From contig CAKVBG010000005.1 in NCBI GenBank assembly GCA_934725345.1, forward strand, positions 1 through 27,937: DNA of 27,937 nt, written 5' to 3'. Numbering within the stretch: the first letter of the stretch is position 1; each line of letters begins with the position of its first letter. Source of the DNA: an uncultured Eubacteriales bacterium (GTDB lineage Bacteria > Bacillota > Clostridia > Oscillospirales > Acutalibacteraceae). The notes under the pieces were generated by a model. That model did no database searches, was not told the origin of the DNA, and worked only from the letters and a program-made list of their open reading frames with translations. Position numbers and translations under genes: made by a program. Below are positions 15,178-21,558 of this stretch, in pieces.

Positions 15178-15906
15178 ATGAATTTTAAAAAAGTCAGTTT
15201 GATATCATTAGCAGTTTTAAATATATTCTCTATGAGCGGGACGCTTGCATTTGCAGCTAACACCAAACATCATAGAGGAGGCAATTTTAGAGGAAAAATT
15301 CAGTCTAAAATAAGGAACAAAAAATCATCTATAAAAAAGGAAGAACGTAAAGTTTGCTTTTGTAAAGTTTGTGGTGGTCGAGTTGCTTCTACAGGTAAAC
15401 GCTGCAGGAATAAAACTTGTTTTCTATCAAATGATAACGAACATTATATTAATAATATAAAAACTTGTTACTTAAGTGAAATTGAAAAAGAAAAAAAAGA
15501 ATTTCCTAAGTGTAAAATATGTGAAACCCATGACGTCAAATTAATGTTTGGATCTCATGGATATGCGATTCATTGTTATGGTAAGTGTCGTAGGATTACA
15601 GATCATGTAATCTTTGTTGCTTCAGAGGGCCAAAATCCCGTTTCGGTTATTTCCTCTTCCACGACGCCAGTTTTTAATGTTTCAAAATCCGCTATAAAAT
15701 TTTCGGATGAATATGACGGATTTATTACAGGATTAGATTGCAAGGAAGATTTAAAATTTTTTGAAGGTGTAAGATTTGCTGAATTTATTTCCTCGGTCTC
15801 GGAAAATTCTGAGGACTGCATATATTATTTAGATACAACCATAGAAGATAAGCCTCGTGTTGTAAAGCGTTTTTTAACTCCACAGGATGAGTGCAGTTTA
15901 GATTAA
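15178..15906 (+). CDS. Exported cysteine-rich protein, paralogue 3
   Basis: 242 aa; probably closest to the intact ancestral form. Signal peptide of 26 residues ending TLAFA, a basic linker (SKIRNKKSSIKKEERK), first module CFCKVCGG (C60, C62, C65) with C76 and C81, a lone C97, and second module CKICETHDVK (C112, C115) with HCYGKC (C133, C137). A conserved acidic block SDEYDGFITGLDCKEDLKFF follows, then a 30-residue tail ending TPQDECSLD. ATTAGAAAGGATTAAA provides the ribosome site. It lies 38 bp before paralogue 4. The function of the exported knuckles is unknown; metal binding, disulphide-stabilised surface protein or toxin are all possible. Confidence 0.75.
   Translation: MNFKKVSLISLAVLNIFSMSGTLAFAANTKHHRGGNFRGKIQSKIRNKKSSIKKEERKVCFCKVCGGRVASTGKRCRNKTCFLSNDNEHYINNIKTCYLSEIEKEKKEFPKCKICETHDVKLMFGSHGYAIHCYGKCRRITDHVIFVASEGQNPVSVISSSTTPVFNVSKSAIKFSDEYDGFITGLDCKEDLKFFEGVRFAEFISSVSENSEDCIYYLDTTIEDKPRVVKRFLTPQDECSLD
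15679..15773 (+). repeat. 95-bp segment identical to 14891-14985
   Basis: Second copy of the segment in paralogue 3. Direct repeat spacing is 788 bp, so homologous recombination between the copies could delete or fuse paralogues 2 and 3. Confidence 0.85.
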
Positions 15907-15944
15907 TCAAATGTATTTAAATTAAAAAATTAGAAAGGACTAAA

Positions 15945-16787
15945 ATGAATTTTAAGAAAGTTGGTTCAATATCATTAATGGCTGTAGGTATGTTTTTTAT
16001 GAGCGCATCTTCTATTTTTGCAGGTCGTACTAAATCTTCAGAAAAAAACAAAGTTGAAAATAGTTATCACTCTCGATTAAGAGATAAAAAGCCATGTGCA
16101 AAAGTGAATAAATTGAAAAAAGCAGAAATGGAGATTTGCTTTTGTACTCAATGTGGTTCCCATCTTGAAAACCGGCATGAAGTGTGTAAAAACAAAATTT
16201 GTGTTCTGTTTTGTAAAGACCAAAAAGACTGCTTCTGTGACGTGGAAACGTGTCTAAAAAGCAGTATTGAAAAACGAAAGGAACATTTCCTTGAATGTGA
16301 AGTTTGTGGATCTCGTGATGTCAAATTAGTATTAAGTGATCAAGGCTTTGATATTTTTTGTTATAACTGCAGTGGTGATGATATAATGTCTACTGACAAA
16401 AATACCACTGAATGCACTTCAAGTGATTCTGAGGAGAGTTCCTGTACTTCTAGTGATTCTGAAGGAAGTTCTTATATTTCCAGTAAATCTGAGAGTGTTT
16501 TACATAGATTACGAGTGACAGATACAGGAGAACTTGTATTATGTTATTCCGATAGTAGTAGAGGGGAAAATGGAAATGATTGTACAGATAAATCCGAACC
16601 AATCTATAAACAGTATCATACTCCTAAATTAACAGTGCAAAATGTATCAATATTTTTAGAAGATCATCACCATAGAATTAACCAACTGCGAAAAGTTTAC
16701 AATTGGGTATTCCACTTTAGATCATCTAATGTGATGTATCCCCATCCTTTGACATTTGAGAATCTTAGCGATCTAGAAACGATTTAA
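15945..16787 (+). CDS. Exported cysteine-rich protein, paralogue 4 (divergent tail)
   Basis: 280 aa. Signal peptide of 26 residues ending SSIFA. Modules: CFCTQCGS (C65, C67, C70) with C81, C86 and C90; an extra CFC/C103 cluster; then CEVCGSRDVK (C118, C121) with FCYNC (C139, C142). The C-terminal half is unlike paralogues 1-3. It has a Ser/Asp/Glu-rich decapeptide repeat (16413-16496) and then an unrelated region with HHHR and WVFHFRSSNVMYPHP. The last 23 bp overlap the 3' end of rluB on the opposite strand, so no terminator separates them. Start ATG 15945 follows TTAGAAAGGACTAAA. The tail may have been acquired by fusion; its function is unknown. Confidence 0.72.
   Translation: MNFKKVGSISLMAVGMFFMSASSIFAGRTKSSEKNKVENSYHSRLRDKKPCAKVNKLKKAEMEICFCTQCGSHLENRHEVCKNKICVLFCKDQKDCFCDVETCLKSSIEKRKEHFLECEVCGSRDVKLVLSDQGFDIFCYNCSGDDIMSTDKNTTECTSSDSEESSCTSSDSEGSSYISSKSESVLHRLRVTDTGELVLCYSDSSRGENGNDCTDKSEPIYKQYHTPKLTVQNVSIFLEDHHHRINQLRKVYNWVFHFRSSNVMYPHPLTFENLSDLETI
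16413..16496 (+). repeat. 30-bp tandem repeat in paralogue 4
   Basis: Units 16413-16442, 16443-16472 and a partial 16473-16496 encode CTSSDSEESS, CTSSDSEGSS and YISSKSES. Short in-frame repeats like this can change copy number. Confidence 0.8.
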
Positions 16788-17481
16788 TTTCTTCTTTTGT
16801 AAGAGGTCTGTGCTTTCCGGGCTTGAGTTGTCCGAGTTTAAGTTTTCCGATGGATATTCTTTTTAGTTTTAAAACTTCCAAACCTAAAAGTTCGCACATT
16901 TTTCGAATTTGACGATTACGACCTTCATGTATAGATATTTCAATTATAGACCTATCATTATGTCTCCGAATGAGTTCTGCTCGAGCAGGGAGAGTTTTTT
17001 GGTTATCGATAGTCATGCCAACGCAAATTTGGGTAAGCTGTTCTTCAGTAACGTGCGGCCTAACAGTTACTCTATAGGTTTTCCAAATTTTTTTAGAAGG
17101 GTGAATTATTTTGTTGGCAAAATCACCATCGTTCGTCATAAGAAGTAATCCCTCGGAATCTTTATCGAGACGTCCTATGGGGAAAAGTCTGGTGGGAATA
17201 TCTTCAACGAGTTGAGCCACGCATTTTCTGCCAAGTTCGTCCTTAAGCGTGGTCACGAATCCACGAGGCTTATATAGCATGATATAGAGTTTGTCTTTTG
17301 AGGCAGGCTCTATTTTTTTATCGTTCAGTAAAACGATATCCTTTCCTGGGATTACTCTCGCACCCAAAGTAGCAGTTTGACCATTTACTTTCACTTTACC
17401 TTCTTTTATCAGATCTTGGCATTTTCTCCGGGAATCCACTCCACAGGAGGCCATATATTTTTGTAGAACTTCAGTTTGCAT
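16765..17481 (-). CDS. rluB: rRNA pseudouridine synthase, RluB/RsuA family
   Basis: 238 aa. Converts uridine to pseudouridine in rRNA; by family the most likely target is a 23S site (RluB-like), but RsuA or RluF-type specificity cannot be excluded from sequence. An N-terminal S4 RNA-binding domain (about 1-60; LQKYMASCGVDSRRKCQDLI) is followed by the catalytic domain with GRLDKDSEGLLLMTNDG; the catalytic Asp is D106. The C-terminus has EGRNRQIRKMCELLG, typical of the family. AAGGAG precedes ATG 17481. It begins 15 bp after the dacF stop, so the two form a dacF-rluB operon, as in many Clostridia. The 3' end overlaps paralogue 4 by 23 bp. Confidence 0.93.
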   Translation of the reverse strand: MQTEVLQKYMASCGVDSRRKCQDLIKEGKVKVNGQTATLGARVIPGKDIVLLNDKKIEPASKDKLYIMLYKPRGFVTTLKDELGRKCVAQLVEDIPTRLFPIGRLDKDSEGLLLMTNDGDFANKIIHPSKKIWKTYRVTVRPHVTEEQLTQICVGMTIDNQKTLPARAELIRRHNDRSIIEISIHEGRNRQIRKMCELLGLEVLKLKRISIGKLKLGQLKPGKHRPLTKEEIKSFLDR

Positions 17482-17496
17482 TTTATACTCCTTGTT

Positions 17497-18660
17497 TTAT
17501 GAGAAAATACCTGAAAAGAACTTCAAAATATTTTTGAAAAATCCGGTTTTCTCATTTTTTATTTTAGGTACTTCTTCCAAGGCGATTATATCATTTTCGC
17601 CTATTTTTTGATTATCTATAGAGTATACCACTTTTCCTAAAATTTGTCCTTTTTCCACAGGAGCTGTGTGGGATTCCTGCAACTGAACTTCTCTAGTAGC
17701 GTTATTTTCTTGACCTTTTTTTAAACTGACAGAAAAATCTGATACTGACCCAACTTTAACTTCATCTTTAGTGCCTCCTTCAACTTTAACTACTGAATCA
17801 AATGACTTATCATCAAAGTTTTTAAGAACTGTATTTTCGAAACCGAAGTTATAAAGAGAGATATGATCATCCCAATCGTTGGGGGCATTTAAGGTGACGC
17901 ATATAAGTTTTATACCATCTTTTTGAGCAGACGATACCAAACATCTTCCGGCGAGTTTAGTGAAACCCGTTTTAATACCTGTGCAATGGGGATAGAGGCG
18001 GAGAAGTTTATTATGGTTTTTTAGATGTACAGTTTTTGAGGGATTTATAAATTTAACCGGCATACTTTTTTGAGAAACTATTTTAGAAAAATTTTCATTT
18101 TCCATTGCATATGCACCTAAGATAGCCATATCTTGAGCTGTGGAGTGGTGGTTGTCTTTATCTAAGCCCGAGGGGGTCGAAAATTTGGTGTTTTTCATTC
18201 CAAGCATTTTAGCTTTTTCGTTCATTAAGCTTATAAATTTTTCAGTTTCTCCTCCAACGGCTATAGCGGCAGCATTTGCGGCGTCGTTTCCAGAGCACAG
18301 CATCATTCCTTTGGCAAGGGAATCTAAAGTTACTATATCTCCTTGCATTAATCCCATTGACGTTCCTTCAACACGTATCATTTGAGGCGTTATTTCCACT
18401 TCCTTATTTCCATAAGCAGCAGCGTGCTCTAGCGCAAGGATAGAAGTCATGATTTTAGTGGTACTGGCCATGGGAAGCGGTTCGGTTTCGTTTTTACTCC
18501 AGACCGTACAGCATGAATCTGCGCAAATCAAAATAGCTGATTTAGCAGAGACGTCCAATGCGTAGGATTCAGAAGTGAGATTTCCAAAAAGAGCTAAGCA
18601 AGTAAAGACAGTTATCCATTTAATTTTTGTGTTCTTGATTTTGATATGTCTAGATTTCAA
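17497..18660 (-). CDS. dacF: D-alanyl-D-alanine carboxypeptidase, DacF type
   Basis: 387 aa, penicillin-binding protein of the PBP5/DacF family, which trims the terminal D-Ala from peptidoglycan stem peptides at the membrane outer face. Signal peptide to about residue 34 (ESYA). Active-site motifs: STTK (S66-K69), SGN (S123-N125) and KTG (K230-G232). A C-terminal beta-domain and an amphipathic end (FFKNILKFFSGIFS) suggest membrane anchoring. The start is TTG 18660, with AGAAGGA about 10 nt upstream; no ATG lies near the N-terminus. It is divergent from sigG and followed by rluB. In Bacillus dacF is forespore-expressed and helps form cortex; the sigG neighbour fits that, but DacA/DacB-type roles are possible. 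Confidence 0.9.
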   Translation of the reverse strand: MKSRHIKIKNTKIKWITVFTCLALFGNLTSESYALDVSAKSAILICADSCCTVWSKNETEPLPMASTTKIMTSILALEHAAAYGNKEVEITPQMIRVEGTSMGLMQGDIVTLDSLAKGMMLCSGNDAANAAAIAVGGETEKFISLMNEKAKMLGMKNTKFSTPSGLDKDNHHSTAQDMAILGAYAMENENFSKIVSQKSMPVKFINPSKTVHLKNHNKLLRLYPHCTGIKTGFTKLAGRCLVSSAQKDGIKLICVTLNAPNDWDDHISLYNFGFENTVLKNFDDKSFDSVVKVEGGTKDEVKVGSVSDFSVSLKKGQENNATREVQLQESHTAPVEKGQILGKVVYSIDNQKIGENDIIALEEVPKIKNEKTGFFKNILKFFSGIFS

Positions 18661-18816
18661 ATTATTTGATTCCTTCTTTCGAAAAATGTTTTGTATATAG
18701 TATGCGGGTTGAAATGAAAAAAGGATAAAAAATTTGAAATAATTGAATTAATCAGGGAATTATTGTCAATACTGATTATGAATATGGTAATGACTGGAAG
18801 CGGAGGAAAAATCAGT

Positions 18817-19584
18817 ATGCAATACAGTAAAGTTAAAATTTGCGGTGTTAATACTTCGGATTTAAAACTTCTTAGTGAGAAAGAGAAAATAAATTTACTT
18901 AAACTAGTGAAAGAAGGCAGTAAATCTGCGAGGGAAAAATTGATAAACGGCAATTTACGTTTAGTTTTGAGTGTTGTTCATCGCTTTGCCGGGCGTGGGG
19001 AGACACTAGAAGATTTATTTCAAATTGGTTGTATTGGTCTTATAAAATCAATTGACAATTTTGATATCTCGCAGAACGTAAGATTTTCAACCTATGCTGT
19101 ACCCATGATAATAGGGGAAATCCGGAGGTATTTGAGGGACAACAATTCGCTTAGAGTCAGCCGCTCTATGAGGGACATGGCTTATCGGGCTATGCAAATC
19201 AAAGAGCAGCTTATGAATGACAAAAATAAAGAACCCACTATCGAAGAGATTGCACTAGAGATGGGGGTATCGAAGGAAAGTGTAGTTATGTCGTTGGAGG
19301 CGATAGTAGAACCGCTTTCACTAGATGAACCCCTTTTTTCGGATAGCAATGGTGATGTCGTCTACATGATGGACCAAATAGGCGACAGTAATAATGATAT
19401 AAACTGGATAGAAGAAATTTATATCAAACAGACTATCAACAATTTAGATGAAAGAGAAAAAAGCATACTGTATCTAAGATTTTTGGAGGGGAAAACCCAG
19501 ATAGAAGTAGCGGGTAAAATAGGTATAAGTCAAGCGCAAGTTTCACGTTTGGAGAAAAGTGCAATTTCTAAAATAAAACAATGA
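18817..19584 (+). CDS. sigG: Late forespore sigma factor, sigma-G
   Basis: 255 aa, sigma-70 family, close to the usual 260. The N-terminus MQYSKVKICGVNTSDLK carries the KV(E/K)ICGV(D/N)TS block that marks sigma-G rather than sigma-F. Region 2 is FQIGCIGLIKSIDNFD to FSTYAVPMIIGEIRRYLRDN; region 4 ends in the helix-turn-helix GKTQIEVAGKIGISQAQVSR. The frame is open upstream to 18763, but ATG 18817 is preceded by CGGAGGAAAA and matches the family start. It directs forespore transcription after engulfment. The usual neighbours spoIIGA and sigE are absent; it is divergent from dacF, with 156 bp between the starts. Confidence 0.88.
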   Translation: MQYSKVKICGVNTSDLKLLSEKEKINLLKLVKEGSKSAREKLINGNLRLVLSVVHRFAGRGETLEDLFQIGCIGLIKSIDNFDISQNVRFSTYAVPMIIGEIRRYLRDNNSLRVSRSMRDMAYRAMQIKEQLMNDKNKEPTIEEIALEMGVSKESVVMSLEAIVEPLSLDEPLFSDSNGDVVYMMDQIGDSNNDINWIEEIYIKQTINNLDEREKSILYLRFLEGKTQIEVAGKIGISQAQVSRLEKSAISKIKQ

Positions 19585-19655
19585 GAAGTGTATATAAATT
19601 TAAAATACATATCCTTACACAAAATAATTGTTTGAAATCTTTGGAAAGTTGTTTA

Positions 19656-19701
19656 TTAAAAAAGCTAACCGTTCACATATAGGCGTGAAAACGATTAGCT
19701 T
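19656..19701 (-). terminator. Terminator of scfB, possibly also sigG
   Basis: AAGCTAA (19662-19668) pairs with TTAGCTT (19695-19701); inside, TTCAC (19672-19676) pairs with GTGAA (19685-19689). On the minus strand the stem is followed at once by TTTTTT, making it a standard terminator 60 bp beyond the scfB stop. It is 78 bp after the sigG stop and could act in both directions. Confidence 0.75.
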
Positions 19702-19760
19702 ATCGATTAAAGTTTGGCTACAGCAGCTGAATTTTAATTTGTATTCTCAAGCGAACTTTT

Positions 19761-21146
19761 TTAAAATGTTTCACGTGAAACATTACTTGACTTGCTTAAA
19801 ACGTTATAAGCGATGGCACACTCAATTCTTTTCTTTTGAATCTCACAAGAAAGTTCAAAAGGTACCTTTAGATTTCCATTGTAGTGATAATTTTTAGCTC
19901 CACAACCTCCGCAGCAGTAAAATTTCGCCCAACAATCCTTACAGGTTCTTTTGTGATAAACATTTAATTTTAAAAATTGTTCTTTAGACTCTTCGCTAAA
20001 GCTATCTTCATTTACATTACCCATCAGGAATTCATCTTCTCCAACCAGCTGATGGCATGGATATACATTCCCATTAGGCGCCACGGCAACATACTCATTG
20101 CCCATACCGCATCCTTTTAAGCGTTTGGAGATACAAGGCCCGTTTTCAAGGTCGATTTTAAAATTGAAGAAGTTTAATTTTTCACCTTGTTTTTTAAGCT
20201 CGATGAGTTTTTTACAAAGTACGTCATGCTCATTGAGGATAGAACTTAAATTTTCTTCGGTTATAGAGTCCTGGAAACCTTCTTGAAAAAAGGCGGGTTC
20301 CATAGAAATTTCGCTGAATCCCAGCTTGTACATATGTAAAACATCTTTTGAAAAATCCAAGTTTCTGCGTGTGTAAGTTCCGCGAACATAATACTGCTTA
20401 TTATCTCGCTTCTCAACTAATTTTTTAAACTTAGGGATAACAATCTCATAAGAGCCCGTTTTGGATTTAGTCAGTCGGAACCTATCGTGAATTTCTTTTC
20501 TGCCATCCAGCGAAAGGACCACATCATACATTTCTTTATTAATGAAATCAATTTTATCGTCATCTAAAAGCAATCCGTTTGTTGTGAGGGTAAATCTGAA
20601 ATTTTTGTTATGAGCTTTTTCTAGGCTTCGGGCGTAATCTACAGTTTTTTTAACTACCTCAAAATTCATTAGCGGTTCGCCGCCAAAGAAATCCATTTCT
20701 AGGTTTTTTATACTTCCTGACTTTTTGATAAGGAAATCCACAGCATTTTTGGCGGTCTCAAAGGACATAAGCTCTCTAGGACACTTAAAATCTCCTTTTG
20801 AAGCAAAGCAATACTCACAACGCAAATTGCAATCATGAGAGACATTTAAACAAATTGCTTTTATCGGAGAAGAAGTTGTACCACTGATAGCCATCCGAGA
20901 AAAGGGATCTTCTGAAAAAAGCACTCCTTGATTATAAAGCTCAAGCAACTCACTGTAGGCTTCTTTTATGCTTTCAATCGGATATTTATCTCCAAGCTTT
21001 TTAATAACATACGATTCGGTGTAATCGAAGAAAGTATTTGGGATGAAATCAATTATATCAAAAGTAACGTCATCCACCATGTAAACTTTACCGCTGTTTA
21101 CGTCTAAGACAAAATTGTTATTTTCAAATTTAAATTTATGTACCAT
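19761..21146 (-). CDS. scfB: Radical SAM SCIFF peptide maturase
   Basis: 461 aa. Radical-SAM/SPASM enzyme that, in characterised relatives, forms a thioether between a Cys and a Thr of the SCIFF peptide. An N-terminal region of about 85 residues resembles a RiPP recognition domain (VHKFKFENNNFVLDVNSG). The radical-SAM signature is CNLRCEYC (C106, C110, C113), followed by MDFFGGEPLMN and TTNGLLL. The SPASM part has GPC, GCGMG, VYPCHQL and CKDCWAKFYCCGGCGAKN, enough cysteines for two auxiliary Fe-S clusters. It follows scfA by 59 bp with an intervening hairpin. No clear Shine-Dalgarno precedes ATG 21146. Its last codons (NVSRET) are written by a parS palindrome. Confidence 0.95.
   Translation of the reverse strand: MVHKFKFENNNFVLDVNSGKVYMVDDVTFDIIDFIPNTFFDYTESYVIKKLGDKYPIESIKEAYSELLELYNQGVLFSEDPFSRMAISGTTSSPIKAICLNVSHDCNLRCEYCFASKGDFKCPRELMSFETAKNAVDFLIKKSGSIKNLEMDFFGGEPLMNFEVVKKTVDYARSLEKAHNKNFRFTLTTNGLLLDDDKIDFINKEMYDVVLSLDGRKEIHDRFRLTKSKTGSYEIVIPKFKKLVEKRDNKQYYVRGTYTRRNLDFSKDVLHMYKLGFSEISMEPAFFQEGFQDSITEENLSSILNEHDVLCKKLIELKKQGEKLNFFNFKIDLENGPCISKRLKGCGMGNEYVAVAPNGNVYPCHQLVGEDEFLMGNVNEDSFSEESKEQFLKLNVYHKRTCKDCWAKFYCCGGCGAKNYHYNGNLKVPFELSCEIQKKRIECAIAYNVLSKSSNVSRETF
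19767..19782. other. parS: parS centromere-like site (ParB/Spo0J binding)
   Basis: TGTTTCACGTGAAACA is a perfect 16-bp palindrome that fits the bacterial parS consensus TGTTNCACGTGAAACA exactly. Read on the minus strand it encodes NVSRET at the end of scfB. parS sites nucleate ParB for origin segregation and SMC loading, and usually cluster near oriC; the nearby str operon is consistent with that. Confidence 0.9.
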
Positions 21147-21153
21147 AAAATTT

Positions 21154-21183
21154 CGGCTTTAAATCCCAGAGGATAAAAAGCCG
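21154..21183 (-). promoter_or_regulatory. Hairpin between scfA and scfB
   Basis: CGGCTTT (21154-21160) pairs with AAAGCCG (21177-21183) across a 16-nt loop. On the minus strand it is followed by AAATTTT and then the scfB ATG 8 nt later, leaving no Shine-Dalgarno. It may act as a partial terminator, RNA stabiliser or translation block that keeps enzyme below peptide level. Inference only. Confidence 0.45.
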
Positions 21184-21205
21184 CTCGCTTCACCTATCTT
21201 TTTAA

Positions 21206-21349
21206 TTAATGATTATTTTCACATTTTTGGTTGCTTACAGTATTTTCTACCTTAGAAGCTGTTTGGCAAGATGCCTGACATTCTCCGCAACCACCCTTTG
21301 AAATGGTATCTCTGAGGTCCTTCTTATTAACGCTAACAATGTGTTTCAT
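21206..21349 (-). CDS. scfA: SCIFF ranthipeptide precursor, four-cysteine variant
   Basis: 47 aa, too short for most gene finders. Begins MKHIVSVNKKDLRDTI, the SCIFF leader pattern, then GGCGECQASCQTASKVENTV and SNQKCENNH. Family members normally carry six cysteines in the pattern CGECQxSCQxACKTSCTVxNQxC. Here only C21, C24, C28 and C43 remain: Ser32 and Asn36 replace the middle pair, while Thr37 is kept. ATAGGAGAATTGCT provides the ribosome site and a promoter lies at 21426-21398. It is followed by the maturase gene scfB. In Clostridia this pair is nearly universal; its physiological role is not settled. Confidence 0.93.
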   Translation of the reverse strand: MKHIVSVNKKDLRDTISKGGCGECQASCQTASKVENTVSNQKCENNH

Positions 21350-21397
21350 AGCAATTCTCCTATTCTAATTATAAGTCTAAAAAAATTCAGCAAAACT

Positions 21398-21426
21398 ATT
21401 ATATCATAAATTTATGAATTTTTGAA
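21398..21426 (-). promoter_or_regulatory. scfA promoter
   Basis: On the minus strand: TTCAAA (21426-21421), 17-bp spacer, TATAAT (21403-21398). The leader is about 45 nt before the scfA ATG. Confidence 0.62.
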
Positions 21427-21558
21427 TACTTTTATGAAAGTTATGAGAAATCAAATATAGTTTTAAAGTGAAAGATAAAGTGTAATATATGGTGCGGGGG
21501 GATTATATATTTATTTAAGTACACAAAAAATAAGAAGTAGGTCGTTGGAGATGAGAAT

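Noticed and set aside
13627..16787. Cysteine-module genes as transposase or phage proteins
   Set aside because: Clear Sec signal peptides, no integrase or DDE motifs, and no inverted repeats or target duplications at the array ends.
18698..18704. CATACTA on the minus strand as a sigma-F/G -10 for dacF
   Set aside because: No matching -35 (GnATA-type) at 15-18 bp upstream was found, so the promoter is unsupported.
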